A stretch of 64,000 nucleotides of DNA, taken from the NCBI GenBank assembly GCA_002633025.1, contig NMRB01001437.1:34801-98800 (forward strand), given 5' to 3'. Each line of letters starts with the position of its first letter. The first letter of the stretch is position 1. The notes beneath the pieces are model-generated. The model had not been told where the DNA came from. It saw only the letters and a list, made by a program, of their open reading frames with translations, and searched no databases. Position numbers and translations under genes: made by a program. This DNA comes from Notospermus geniculatus. Its lineage: Eukaryota; Nemertea; Pilidiophora; Heteronemertea; Lineidae. This document shows positions 12,001 through 25,500 of this stretch, in pieces.

Positions 12001-14240
12001 TGCGAGAACCCTGTGAGTCACATTTACCCTTAAAGCCCCTTGCACAGCGGACCTGCGCAGAGTTGCCAAAATTAGGCTGCGTACTCATAAAATAAAATGT
12101 TGCTACACGCAGAATCGGCGTAGTCCCTGAACCCACACTTCTTTCACACCGGCCCTATGTAGAGTTGCGTAGTGCGGCGTACCGACTACGCTGAGCTTAC
12201 GCTGTCCTATGCTGTGCCTACGCTGGCCTTCGTGGCAATACACCGAGGGACGCAAAGGGGTATGCGAGATGAACGAAAAAAATTAAACATGTTTAATTTT
12301 TTTGCGTACTTTCGTAGAGCACTGGACGCAGAGAGTACACAATTTATACGCAAGTCTGTGCAACACTACGCTACGCCCTTCCATACGTAACACTATGCCA
12401 GCCTCAAAGGATTTTTCGTCAGACTGTCGTAGGCCAGCGTACTATTGCGTACGTAGCATGCATCAAGCCAAGCTTTCAAAACAAACCGCTTACAAAACAT
12501 CCCTCTAATCTAAAGGTTCAGAAACCAACAGACTGAAAATTCCCCTCCAGCCTTGCGGAAAGCGCATCGGATATAAAACTGCTTCTATGCAGACCAGTCA
12601 AACCTCACAGGCATGGATCCAAGGGGGGGCGCATGCCCCCTTTTGTTCAACAAACCTGTAAAATCGGCCGTGAAATTCTGGAACTTGGCACAAATTTCAA
12701 TGTTCCTAGGACAGGGCATCCCTTCTTTTCCCAAATCCTGGATGTCCTCATGTCCTACGTTGAATGATGAATGACAAAAGCATTGTAGTGGTACATACCT
12801 GTCTCAAACACACATCAAAACCCTTCTCAACGGATACCAAGACGGGCCTAGGAATTAATCCAGTGTGTTTGATCGCTTCACCAGAAGTGCATCCAGACAG
12901 AACAGAACATGTGCAAAAAGTGTGCCATTCACGGCCAATTTGACCATTTTTGAACCGCCGGGCTTACATGAATGAGATGACATACCTATGGACAATCTAC
13001 ATCTTTAAAGCACGTTTGGTAATTGTTGAGGTACATGTATGTCCTGATAGACTTGCCAATAAATGGGACATAGGCAATGCAAACAGATAAGACGGTTCAA
13101 TCCACTATCTGACTCATCTGCAAGTAAACTGACCAAGAGCGGATCCACGTTTTGGCAAACGGGGGTGGGGGGGGGTGGGGGGGCAACTGCTCCTAATGCA
13201 TTGTACAGACAAGGTGGTGTCCACTGTGAAATACTCAAAACCGAGGTGAAAAATATACTCTACTTTTGAGGTAAAAGGGGCAAACGCTGCTTGCACCCCC
13301 ACCCCTCTGAATGCAGTCCTGGGGACTTAGGTGTCATGTAGGCCTAATGCCAGAGGACCTCTGATCAATCCGAGGTACAATACAGCAATTTGAACTGGCC
13401 TGGTGTGAGATCATCCTGGCTCGGGCAAATTTTGGCCTGCAGAAATCATGGCCTTGCTGTCGGTCTCACATGTAGGTTGCACACATACATGTATAACCTC
13501 ACCAAAACTCGGCTGTAAAAAATGTAGGTCAAATTACTCCAAAACCCTCATACATGTAGTCAGACATCCCTCAAGGCATGTAAGGTTTTGGCAATGTTAC
13601 AAACTAGTAAGTTTTATTCTTATAATCTTTAAGAGGACGTCCACACCATGCACACTCCAGGCAGCTCAGTCCAACTGGAATCGTGCAGTGGCTCCATCTA
13701 CATACAATGTTGGTAAACTGCTGAAAACACAAATAATGAGACTTGGGATATAGATTTGGGCATACCTGACCATCTGTAACACAAGCAGTATACCAGACTC
13801 ATCTTGTGGTCAAGGTCACTTCTAGTCAAGGTCGTTTCCAAAGGTCAAGGACAGAAATAATCTGTAATAATCAGTAATTATTCGATCTCTTGGGGCAAAG
13901 TCCTCAACACCTCAGCACGTCTGGAGCACAGTCTACAAGAATTGATATTCGAATCAATAGACGAGCCTCTTAGCTTCATGCTATGGAAACAACTATAGCT
14001 AGTAGTGGGTACCCCGTCTGGACACGTAATGCACCGATCCATCACCAAACCGAACTTCATGTGCGAAAATTTTTCCCTCCAGCAACAGTGCAGCAGGTCC
14101 CGTGCATCAGTTGTTCTGCGACGAGTGCGATGAAGTCCATCGTTACCATTCGAAGTGCGGTATTTGGATAAGGGAGCGAGTCTTGCACAAGACGTGTATC
14201 CAAGGGTATTCTTAATCCAAAATAGAGCACAAAAAACGAC
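12001..14240. other. Repeat-rich spacer
   Basis: 12,010-12,460 is rich in CTACGC/GCGTAG words in both orientations, suggesting an old inverted-repeat element. A G-run sits at 13,160-13,181. No gene found. Confidence 0.45.
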
Positions 14241-14330
14241 ACACAAAATGACAGTATAAAGTAAAGTCGCCTCCGATATCTGCAAATTTTCGACCGGGGT
14301 CTTTCCTCAGGCACTTTCTAGTAGAAATCC
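14241..14330 (-). repeat. Dispersed repeat with CCCCGGT...GGGGTCG hairpin, copy 1
   Basis: The minus strand carries GTGCCTGAGGAAAGACCCC, then a GGTCGAAAATTTGC block and TTTTGTGTGTCG. Related copies, better preserved, lie near 15,068, 42,270-42,360, 43,590 and 44,990. An apparent 135-residue minus frame at 13,878-14,285 starts inside this repeat. Confidence 0.6.
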
Positions 14331-15059
14331 CAGAAGTGAAACCAGAGGACCTATGATGCGTGGCACAACAGCAATTTGCAATGGTATTCTTACAACTAGA
14401 ATTAATTCCGCAAAGATATTCCAAAGTACATTAGATGCAAAAGTTCCTCACAGGCCTGGAGCGAAGATATGGAAGACTTGTTTTCGTGTGAAGTCCATGA
14501 CATGACTGTCCGAGGAAATGACTTGTCCGTTTGGGAAAATCAATTGTCCCGGATACCCGGACAACCAATTTGTCGTTCACTGAGTGTGTGTTCAAAGAAA
14601 TGAATCCCAGGAATTTTATACATCTAGAAAGCAGTGATAATCAAAAACTTGATCATCAAATCCGATTTTGCATAGTTCATCACTGCCGGAAAGGTTGGAA
14701 ATTTGACAGCACTGCAGCAGAGCAACACGCAATGCATAGTTATATCACACACCATAGTGAGACATGCCGAATCCAATGTGAATTATGCCACTGAGATATT
14801 AGCCTGAATTTAATCTCCCTACTTCATCTAATGGGACTAGCTGTTCAGACAGGCGGGATGCTAACTGCACCATCTCAATTGCGAATTTCTGATGGCCAAA
14901 CATGCTACAGTCACGGAGTTAATCTCCACGAATGTTACCCACCACCACACTGCACAAGAATGAGAAACTGACTGAAACCACTCAGAATATTGGTACTCAA
15001 AATGCCAATCTTTATGCTTCCAATCTACAAATTCCATATGATGATATATAGGAAGTCAA

Positions 15060-15115
15060 CTTCCAAAATTTCGCAAATTTTTGACCCCAACCAGGGTCTT
15101 CCTCAGGCACTTTTG
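15060..15115 (-). repeat. Dispersed repeat with CCCCGGT...GGGGTCG hairpin, copy 2
   Basis: The plus strand reads CGCAAATTTTTGACCCCAAC and then AGGGTCTTCCTCAGGCAC, matching the same block as the other copies. Confidence 0.6.
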
Positions 15116-15282
15116 GGTGATTCCACGAGCCTTAACAGAGAGGTTTTTGCAGATTTTGTTTTCTGTACCTTTCATCTTTTACAGCAACTGATTTCAAATG
15201 TGTGGTAGAGCTAGAGCTAGAGCTGAGCTATGCAAAGGTAGGAATATCTGGGATCTTGGTTCATTAGCAAAGCAGTAATTAG

Positions 15283-15345
15283 CAAAAATTTCGGTGTCGA
15301 ACGGGACATCTTTGCGGACACGTTATGTCCCGTTCGACACCACTT
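15283..15345. repeat. Short hairpin
   Basis: GGTGTCGAACGGGACA at about 15,291 and its complement TGTCCCGTTCGACACC at about 15,326 flank a loop of about 19 bases. Confidence 0.6.
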
Positions 15346-16390
15346 ATTTCTATTAATTACTGCCGCAGTGTAGTACCCAGCCCACAGATGATGCTATCAT
15401 TGAATAGCTCAGCACAGGCCCTATCTCTACCATGAAAGCAGCATCAATTTCGACAGAATATGAAGGGTGAAATTTGACAGAACAACTTCAAAACCCCTCT
15501 AATGCAATGCCGTGGAATCTCCCTTTTCAGTATGGAACTGCAGAAAAGAGTTGACTTCCTATGTGTCGACTTTTGTGCTCTCTCTTTCTTTACAAATTCT
15601 GTATAAAACTTATTCCAAAATGACCCAAGAGTACCACCAAAAGTTTTGGAACCTTACAGGTAGCAGTACTGTAATGCTGACGTCAGGTCGACCTTGCGAC
15701 GGCACAAAACAAACAGCAATTGACGTTTCTGGATCACTTTGCGTCTGAGGCACCACCTCGTAGAACAAATCAGTAGCCGATTCGCATGACATGACTGCAG
15801 TTGCGTCGCCCCTGCGACTATACTGGCACAGTCGCCGATCAAAAAGATCACAAATCGCAAGAGTTGGATACATGTATTCAACTTCTGTGTCATCCCGACG
15901 GGCGTGTTAAATCCATTCGCAGTCGACCTGACTCAAGTTACAATTCCCTGCGCGCAGATGCCGCCTGTTCCACGACGAGCGCACACAATTTCACTTTTAT
16001 GCGACATGACCGTGATTTCTACACTTTGATGCCAACTGTTCCAACGTAGTGCAGGCAATGGTAGTTTCGACCTGACATCAGCATAGACCAACAGATCATT
16101 CAAATGCAAGAAGAGGCCCAATTTTGACTTCGGCAATCTCACTCGCAGTCCTCTAGGGTATTTGGCCCAGAAGCCATTTCGCTGCCAGTACTTAAGGGGA
16201 TTTTTCCAGACTTGGTCTTCGACAGAAATCAATAGTCTGCTTCATGGTGCGGTATATCGTTCAATGAATGGGACGCCAATGAATACCGATGGGCAATCAT
16301 CCTGTCCTCTGGAGGATTTCCAGGGCAACTGACCTCGTTTGAATAAACCAGGAAGAAAGACAACTTTATAAAATGTCGCATCTGTAATAA

Positions 16391-16845
16391 AAGCCGCGTT
16401 CTAGACTACCAAACATTTCGGTCCAGTTGAAGTGAACCGTACTCGGACCGGACCAGGTCCACTTCATTTGTACCGTTTAGACTGCAGCGATGAGTTACCG
16501 CGCAACATACCTGAAGTGTCGCTCTCCATTCAGTGGAGGTAAGAAACTGGGGTGGAATGCGTGCCGAGTTTTCCCGCGAGTGATGCAAGGACGAACTGCG
16601 CGCATGCTCAATACCGTCCCAGGTAAGTGGACTCGGTTCAGTTTGCTGTGCATCAGGTTTACACAGCACATTTGGTCGGGGTACCATACTCGGTCCAGAC
16701 CGAGACCACCTCCTGCGGGTCACAGTATGGTTCACTTGTGGCCCGGACTGGGTACGCTTGGCAGGTTTACACTGCCACGTTTTTGCTGTACCGTACTCGG
16801 TCCAGTCCGAGTTCATTTAATATTTGGCAGTGCAAACACGGCTAA
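16391..16845. mobile_element. Inverted-repeat element with repeated GGTCCAGT motifs
   Basis: The ends AAGCCGCGTTCTAGAC and GCAGTGCAAACACGGCT are imperfect inverted repeats. The interior repeats ACTCGGWCCRG and AGTGGAC-type blocks in both orientations. No transposase frame. Confidence 0.5.
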
Positions 16846-17069
16846 AGATTCCTCTAAGAAACTGATACTATCCTATTCCAACTGAAGTACATGAAGTAAA
16901 CCAATTACTTAATTCCCATTCTGAAGGCACGCCTTATAATTATACCGAGTAGGATAAAGAACTCAGCGTGTTTACCAGTGCACCATGCAACTGATGGCTT
17001 TGAAAGCAAAAGTATGTGGATTGTTTGTGGACCATTGACAATCTACGCCATGGCAACTAAGAAGATGAA

Positions 17070-17542
17070 TTGCAGGGTTTGGATTGGCCGAAGTAACGAG
17101 AAGTGGAAAGCAGGTCACTGACGACCATCTTGTTTCAAAATGAGGCACAAAATATCCTGAAATCCAACAGAAAATTTCACGACTTAGGTTTGCAAGGTTT
17201 GGACTGGCCGAAGACAAGAAGTGGAAAGCAGGTCAATGATGACCATCTCTGAGCATCTTAGTTTCAAAACGAGGCACAAAATATCCTGAAATCCAACAGA
17301 AAACTTCACGACTTTGGTTTGCAAGGTTTGGACTGGCCGAAATGACAAGAAATGGAAAGCAGATCATTGATCATTGGATACCATCGGAACAGTCAGCAGG
17401 CATCAAAGTGTGGAACTGAAATCACAGTCATGTCGCAAAAGTGAAATTGTGCACGCAGGGAATCGCAGATCATTGATGACCATCTTGTTTCAAAATGAGG
17501 CACAAAATATCCTGAAATCCAACAGAAAATTTCACGACTTCA
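17070..17542. repeat. Tandem repeat, 117-131-bp units
   Basis: Three near-full units start at about 17,084, 17,201 and 17,332 (each beginning GGAYTGGCCGAA). A fourth, truncated unit runs from 17,466. Each contains AGTGGAAAGCAGGTCA-like and GAGGCACAAAATATCCTGAA blocks. Confidence 0.75.
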
Positions 17543-18245
17543 CCATTCGGTATCCCAAATTTCATCGAAAATCCTATCCCAAAACATTTTCAGTGAACCG
17601 GAACAGCACATGTCATTTGGTCAAAATTTATTCCAGATGTATGTACATCTGCTGTACAGCACGAGTTTAGTAGCTCCAGCAAGAAGGAAATGAATTGCAC
17701 TAATATCCCATTCGTTACTGCTGAAACCAGACACTATATGGACCAAACCTAGTCTGCCAAAGCTCTACAAATTTATCATTCTGCAAGAGCTGTGTATCGA
17801 CCAAAACCTTCGGTAGCTCCTTATACGTTATAGCTAGGCTCCAAGTCAAATGATAATGGTGTGAGCTTACAGACCTGAAAGAATTTCAAACATTCCCCGA
17901 TCATGACACTTAATCTAATTAGAAAACCACGCTGTTTCCCACTGGGGCCACTGTGAGTGAAGGATTACCGAACTGGCTGATTTTTCACGACTCAACATTT
18001 GGCATTTGCCATTACAAGGGATGCAAGAGAATTATTTGTGCAGTCAATCCGGTCTCCAAGGACGTGGGTTTTGTTAGGTCTGTGGGACCCACAGGTTTTC
18101 ATCGGGCATTTAGACCCCCAGCTGGAGGCCAAGAACGGGCAGGGCAGACCAAGCTGGCTTTGGGGCACTTGGGGCAAAAGAAGGCCACTTTTACCTGATA
18201 TTGCGGGTCGCGCACTGGACATTCAGGGCTTTTTGTTTCCGACCC
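17543..18245. other. Non-coding spacer
   Basis: No gene or clear repeat recognised. Confidence 0.45.
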
Positions 18246-18249
18246 CGTT

Positions 18250-19215
18250 AAGGCCACGCCAATTTCTTTTCTTGCATAGCGGGCAGGTCTGCCAGAAATG
18301 GAATGTAGGAGGGAGGAATAAAAATAAAAATAAAAGTTCATCCAATTGACAATTTTTTAAATTTTCGCAGTCGTGTCGAGAACAAATTGTAGGCGGTGAA
18401 AATAAAAATAAAATTTTAAGGAAAAAGACAAATTGAACTGCAAGATGGTTTTAAAGACATGAAAGAAGGAAAATTCAATAGGGCTTTTTGGTAGGCATAT
18501 CAGGAATATAGTAACACTACAGAGTTAAATTTATTTAATTCCGATACTACTACACGTATAAATCGCAACAATGAATTACATTAATACTCTGGATGGATGA
18601 CAAGTCTAATGTATTCGGTGTCCAACATTTCCATCACAGAAACAGGACTGACTGCATCTCTACACATTACCTGCTGTGAAAGGCCTCTCATTCATTAGAC
18701 TCCACAAGTGATTTCAAATTTCCCGCCTATTACACCATATTAAAGCAAGGTATTTTCTGATTGGCTTCTGCGATTTCCAACTGAGTCAAACAAACTTGAT
18801 AACTTGGCCCCAAAATGATTAATCTAAGTAACGCTTGCAATTAAATCAACAGCATACTGAACAAAAGACCCAATTTCAGCCTCTCATAGTGTCCATCATA
18901 GCTTATTTCTGCTCATTAGGTCAGACTGGCTGACCAGAAACATCGTAGGTACACACTTGGCGGGAAGCCAACTCTGGGGGCCACTGTCGATTGTAGCCTA
19001 TTCAGACAAAACAAGTAAATATATNTTTAAGTGACAAATGTCAGACTGTATTTTAAAAACAAAAACACTAGATAATATTTTCGGCGCATACTTTGAAAAT
19101 AAAACAGAAAATATTCACGAATCTTTTCGGCGGGAATTTTAAAAACTTTCCACTTTTTCGGGGCGAATTGTCGGCGGGCCCGCTATGCAAGAAAAGAAAT
19201 TGGTGTGGCCTAAGT
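18250..19215. mobile_element. Inverted repeat arms spaced 0.9 kb
   Basis: GGCCACGCCAATTTCTTTTC and the following TTGCATAGCGGGC (18,252-18,286) recur in reverse complement at 19,179-19,211. The core is A+T rich without a long frame. N at 19025. Probably a non-autonomous transposon. Confidence 0.5.
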
Positions 19216-19247
19216 GTACTGGGCCCCGAATCCTCAGCTGGACCCTC

Positions 19248-19430
19248 TCTTCACGCCGCCATGGAAGGCACACGGTCTGAAGACGTAACGTCATTTGCCT
19301 GTGGTGCGCGGACGTCACATAGAAGAGATGCACGAGTGTAGTCACATACGCAATGAATTGAAGCCTATCTTCCCCGTGACGTACGCGGATGAAGGTAGGT
19401 CAATTGTGCTCCGTACTGTGTCAATGGTAA
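19248..19430. repeat. Diverged direct repeat with 22,405-22,595
   Basis: Blocks such as GCCGCCATGGAAGGCA, ACGTCATTTG, CAATGAATTGAAGC and CGTGACGTACG occur in the same order in both segments, 3.1 kb apart. Confidence 0.6.
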
Positions 19431-20514
19431 TGTCCTTACTCTCAAGCAAATAATCCCATACAATGTACTTGGCTCTTCATGTTTGTTTTGACACGCAACT
19501 CAGAGTCAGAGTGACAGCACCACTCTTACCCTTCTTATTCCACTCTTAAAGCGGATTGTTCGCGTACTGTCCAAAGTGAACCAAAAATAATAAAACAACC
19601 CGTTTTATTCGTAACTGGTAAATGCATTGCGGTGGCCGCTCCGGAAACTGTTCTGTGGAATCTTTGACTCGGCACGAATAGTCCTCTTTAACATCGTTTC
19701 CATGCTCTTTTTAATCATAAAATCCAATAAAACATTAAAACTGCCAAGTCGATCCAATCTATTTGATGTATCGTCCGTTGGGAACCCAGGTGGTTCAACG
19801 CAAGTCTTCCAAATGAATCAAACCATTTTCCAATACATTTGCAAAACAACTCCATAAAAATAATATGAATGAGAAGGCAGAAAAGAAATGAAATTCAATT
19901 TCTCAAAATACACTTAAAATTTTCTCGGTGCAAACCATCATTTATTGTATCAATCGCAATCATGAAAATAAAAATAGGCCTAAGAGACGATGTGCCAAAG
20001 CCTGACTTGTGTGATCAAACTCAAAGGACCCCAATCAGCACCATTTGTTCAATGTCCGTTATTGTATTGAAGTGGAAACAATGAAAAATGAAAAAATACT
20101 TCATTACTTACCAACAAGTGCAATATACATGACTTAAAGATAAATTTTCCAAAGTAGAATAATCCAGATATCCTGACAATCCTTAAAATGGAATGAATCA
20201 ATCCTAACACTCTTGACCTGTCATCTGTCCAGATAGACTGAGATATCATTTATAATCCAAATTCCTTTTTGAGTCTGTTCCACACGTTTGGCTTCATCTT
20301 ATACCTCATCTTGTCTAGAGGTCACTTTCACTGTATGGTGTCTGAGGGGTGACCATCATCACCAATTTTGCACAGCCAGGATGCTCCACGATAAGAACAC
20401 AATAGTATTCCGCACAGGCCATGTCTCCTGAAGCAGCACATCTAACCCCAGTGTGATCCTCATGTTCCTGGCAGATCACAACAGCAACAAGTGGCTTTTC
20501 ACTGCTTCATTGCC
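19431..20514. other. Non-coding spacer
   Basis: No gene recognised. Confidence 0.45.
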
Positions 20515-21150
20515 TTTTACTAGACAAATTGCCTTTGATACCTTCAATTCCCATTCCAGTGCTTCAACTTCCAATCAGCCTTCAAGACAAATTGCCTTTG
20601 ATACCTTTTAAATTTGCATTCCAGTGTTTCAACGGATAATTTTTCAAGACAAATTGCCTTTGATACCTTCAGTTTGCATTCCACTGCTTCAACTTCCAAT
20701 CATTCCTTCAAGACAAGTTGCTTTTGAAACCTTCAATTCGCATTCCAGTGCTTCAACTTCCAATCATCCTTCAAGACAGGTTGCTTTTGAAACCTTCAAG
20801 TAGCCTTCCAGTGCTTCAACTTCCAATCATCCTTCAAGACAAGTTGCCTTTGATACCTTCAATTTGCTTTCCAGTGTACTTCCAACCATTGTTCAAGACA
20901 AGTTGCTTTTGATACCTTCAATTTGCTTTCCAGTTCTTCAACTTCCAACCATTGTTCAAGACAGGTTGCTTTTGAAACCTTCAATTTGCTTTCCAGTTGC
21001 TTCAACTTCCAATCATCCTTGAAGACATGTTGCCTTTTTGACATCTGTCAATATGACTTCCAGTGCTTTCTTCAATTCAAGACAAGTTGCTTTTATGATA
21101 CCTTCAATTTGCTTTCCAGTCCTTCCAGTTCTTTTCCAAACATCCTTGAA
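20515..21150. repeat. Tandem repeat, about 60-bp unit
   Basis: About ten degenerate units of the form TTCAAGACAAGTTGC, CTTTTGATACCTTCAA, TTTGCTTTCCAGT, GCTTCAACTTCCAATCA. The long frames here on both strands are caused by the repeat. Confidence 0.85.
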
Positions 21151-21805
21151 TACAGGTTGACTACGTCATGAAGTACCGGTACATTGCACTTTCCAATATG
21201 AATGTGGATCACAACAAGTACAAATCCTAGCAGTGCTCTCACACATGGTTTCCTACAAAGGTTCATCTAAGGCAGATCCAAATGGTCAGGTGTCCAACCA
21301 ACTCAACACTGGAAATGACACATCCTCTCGCAGTCTACGTAACACGGTCAAAACAACTGGGTGACCCAACACAGGTGTTGCATCCATCTGCACCAAGCAC
21401 GAAATGAGTAAAATCCAACAGCAGATGCACTGCACTGCAATACCAGCAAGTTGAGCAATCCACGGAACCCTCTTACTTACACACTAATGAATAAACCGTG
21501 CACATGTCATGTATATTGTCCGACCACAATTTTTAAGTACTTCTTCAATCTATTTAATGATTAACCCACGGTAGAAGCCAGTTTATCCCTAGGTTGGTAA
21601 CTCCTTACTGGTCTCCTGGGCAACATCTCTCAATCAATTGCAACAACGTTCATTCAGGTGACAAGCAAACTCGGCCTGTCAAATGACACAGCATGAAGTT
21701 GTATATTGTATTATACAGGACCACTTCGCTTCAAATTTTCGCTCGAGTGCAGATCAAATGGCTGATTCAGGTGAGCTTTGTATCATGACCAAAAGGCCTA
21801 TCAGC
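21151..21805. other. Non-coding spacer
   Basis: No gene recognised. Confidence 0.45.
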
Positions 21806-21809
21806 TGGC

Positions 21810-22306
21810 TAACGCCAGGCGTACATCGCACTTGCGGCTGGAAGCAACTGATCTGATCTGTCGCTGGTGATGTGCGTGCTGCGCCCACATCGCAAATTCA
21901 GCAACTCAGTAAAACTAGGAGGATCCAATCAGTCATCATGTCCTGACCAGGTACATCGCACTTGGGACTAGCAGCAACTCAGGTAACATCTGGGGCGTTG
22001 AGACTCGACGAGACTAGGTTTCGTTCAGAAAACTGGCACTGATCAGGGTTCGCAAGCTCGCGTACATCGCAGCAGTGACTGAACAAAACTGGATACAACA
22101 AGTCGCTAGAAAGTTGAACATGTGCAACTCGCGGCGACTGGCAAAACTTCAGTTCCAGCGAGTCGCAAGGGTGCGTATATGCGTACATCGACCGTTTCTG
22201 GTGACTGATCAGTCACCTCCAGTTCCAGCTAGATCCTCCCAGTCACCAGTAGCTCAGTGGCGACTAGTTGTCTCCAATCGCAAGTGTGATGTACACTAGG
22301 CTTAAC
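21810..22306. mobile_element. MITE-like element with repeated GTACATCGCACTTG
   Basis: The left end GCCAGGCGTACATCGCACTT and the right end AAGTGTGATGTACACTAGGC are inverted repeats. GTACATCGCA recurs several times inside, so it looks like a short element that grew by internal duplication. Confidence 0.6.
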
Positions 22307-22404
22307 ACCTCCTCAAATTAGGTACAAATTTTGAAAGAAAGGTAAAGTACTGTGCACAGTACCATTCGTGTACCGCATGCAGTGTCATGCGCATACCGTC
22401 CGCG

Positions 22405-22595
22405 GATGTCATGCACCGCCATGGAAGGCATGCAGTACAGACATATCAACGTCATTTGCGCGTAGTGTGCGGAAGTCACGCGGAAAAGACACATGACATG
22501 CCCGAACCAAAAACAATGAATTGAAGCGTACCTTCGGATCCACGTGACGTACGTGGAAGGTACATGGATAAGTTGTGCTCCATACTGTAATCCAA
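22405..22595. repeat. Diverged direct repeat with 19,248-19,430
   Basis: Second copy of the block described at 19,248. Confidence 0.6.
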
Positions 22596-25500
22596 CTTAC
22601 CATACATCCTGGACAGGATTTTCAGGGGCCGGATAAAGGGCCGTATTCTAGAAACTTCCTTAACTCTTAAGCTTTTGTATTCTGTCCTGCAAACAATAGC
22701 TAAAGGTAANAAGAACGACAGAGCAACAAGACCATCGAGGTCTAGGCCTATAATAGGCCCAGATCAAAAATAGATAAGCAAGCGATGTACTTACATGTAC
22801 ATGTATGTACGACTACGCGATAAATCATCATTCTATGCCAAGACATGCGAAGGAAGGAAATAATTCCTTCTTATTAACATTTACAAGAGGAAGGGAGTTC
22901 AACTGACATGACTGAAGGCCTACATGTAGTTTCAAGGAAACACAGAACAAGCCAACAGCTAGAATTTGAACTTATGAATATAATGTATCTGAAGACCGTG
23001 GAAACATGATATTGTCGGAATGGACAAATATTTAGGAGTATTTTCACAGGAAAAGATGGATGTTGTGTCATTGGCAATGGAATTATTGGACTCTTGATAT
23101 GCCAGCTTTAGGTGAAGATGAGGATTTTGCTGTTACAAAAAAAGGGAGCAGTTTAGAAACACGTCCACATAGTAGGATGGGGAATACAATGTACGGAGCA
23201 AAACATGACCATCATAGGTTTTAAGACAAAAAATATCTGAGGCACTAAATCCTACATATTTATGTTCTCTTCGTGGAACACTTTGCAGTAGATGAGTCAA
23301 TGTGAAAGGTGACTGCTTTGAACTGAATGGGTGTCAACATTCAGTGGTTTTGATGACAGTTGCATCATTACATATGTCCCACCGTTGCTGGCGTTTATAT
23401 TTTAGGCCCATCATATTCTAGAAGCCTCCATCTGAGGTCCACTTTTTCATAAGCTTTTGTATTTTGCCCTGCAAACAATAGCTAAGGTAGGTAAGATTAA
23501 GGCAGCTTCTAGAATACGACCCCTAGTCCCACAGGATTCAAAATGCTCCTACAGAGGAGTAGGCTATACTTACTGGACTCTATGTCTATTGCATCAGTTA
23601 AACACTTTTCATCTTGGTCATGTTCATATCTAAATTGATCAGAACACATTGAGATCAGACGCCTGCATGTCTGGGAATATACCACCCTCTCGCATTTTCT
23701 GATAATCAAAAACGACTTATCAATCCAACAGTCAGACTGATCGATACCTTACAACTTCCTCGTACATTTGATCTTTTTTTCATCTTCTGATTCTTCTCAG
23801 TGGTAGTTCTACACACTGTAGCAGACGCTTGTGTCTTAGAGCAATACAGATTTTAGAAACAAGCCTGGTGGCGACAGGTGTTCGCTATGTCGGATAAGCA
23901 TGGTTGGGGAGAAGGGAGGAATATGTGGATGAAGTGGTGACTGTAAACTCAATACACACAAAAATGGAGGAATAACCTGTTATTCCTCCATGCTGCACAC
24001 GAATCTCACGGGAAAAAGCTTGGCTGAACATGTGAACGCAGGGGTGGCTGCCCACCCCTATGAAAAATCAACGCGACCATGCAATCCCAGCGCTCGTAGC
24101 GGACAAATCGTGGAACTACACTTTGTACCTAGAAGCTCGGCGACAAATCGCCGAATTTGTACCTTTGCTGGTCTGTTCGTACTGCCCAACTAATGAGGTC
24201 GAAAGCTACTGTTGGTACACTTTCACCAAACGCAATATGACAAATACCGCAAAATAAAGCCGTAGGCCTAAACCAGTGTTTCCCTGATTAAAAAACACGT
24301 GACGGCCCGTTTAGAATGCAAACGTCTGTGCCTGCGCCACGTTAAAAAATCTACGTAGTGGAACCGCCACGCTTAAAGTATCCACCGTCACGCCAAAAAA
24401 ATCGGCCGACACGCATTCTGAGCACTCCCAACGCTTGTTTTCATACGGACGCAACAGAGGAAGATGGTTGTTACACACCCCTTTCAACAACGATAATGGA
24501 TCGGTCCAATTATACATGATTATACTACCTTCACCACCCGTCTAGCATTATCTAGTTCATAAACTTGCCAACGAGATTTCATACATGTAGATGGCGCTCG
24601 GCTCATTGCACGCGCTTCGGTCCGTCAAGAAAGTTAGTACTGCGTTGCGTTTTCGGGCACGGAAATGGCGTCTTGCAGTGTTCTAGAATCAAAAATTTTC
24701 TACGCGAGTGGGGGACACCCCCCCTCGCACACCCCCACGCTCGGCGCTACGCGCCTCGGCTGCCGCGCTTCGCGCGTCAGGCGACCGTCACGTTTCAACT
24801 AAATCCCAGGGAAAACACTGTAAACGTCAAGGAAAGCGGACAATAAAAGTAGCTTCAAAACTGGTGTGAAAATAGGAGTCCATATGGCCACAGCTAGCAC
24901 TCCAAACGGCTCCATAGCAAACCAACAGCTTCACGAGATGGGGCTTCTTTGCAACATACCAGGATAATCTACATGTAATTTTTTAAAATAATTATGGGCC
25001 AAATTCGTATTTTAAGATGTAAACTCTTCTACTACTGCCCACATCTGGGAGATTTCTGACCATTTACATCGCCTGAAATCTCAGAAATAACTGAAATATT
25101 CTCAACAAACAGGCTTCAAAATCTTTTGCCGTCTCTACTCCAAACACGCCAAGTTAGAACAACTCTACGACGTTGTGGGATTTTTTTCTGTATAATTCTT
25201 GAAACGAGTAATATTTTCACTGATTTCCATTATTTTCCATTCAAAATAGGCTGTGAAAACCCCTCCCTAAATCCCCAGTCAAAAAATCAACAAAACTGAC
25301 AGAGAAATCAGATAAAACATACTGGAGTTCAATTGTGGGGACATCTGGTGTTGACTGCATGAATGAAACGATTCGAAAGCCAGAGACATGAGAGTACACT
25401 GTACGTGTTTGGCAAAGAGTAAAGATTTAGACCTAATCAATGTTTTTCAAAGCATTGTGTCATAAAATGCAATTCTGATCATGGCTTGCAACACAATACC

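Noticed and set aside
13878-14285. Minus-strand frame of 135 residues with a hydrophobic start, like a type II membrane enzyme
   Set aside because: The start codon is TTG, not ATG, and the first part lies inside the dispersed CCCCGGTTGGGG repeat, whose other copies carry the same bases.
20718-21171. Leucine/serine-rich frames on both strands
   Set aside because: Explained by the 60-bp tandem repeat.
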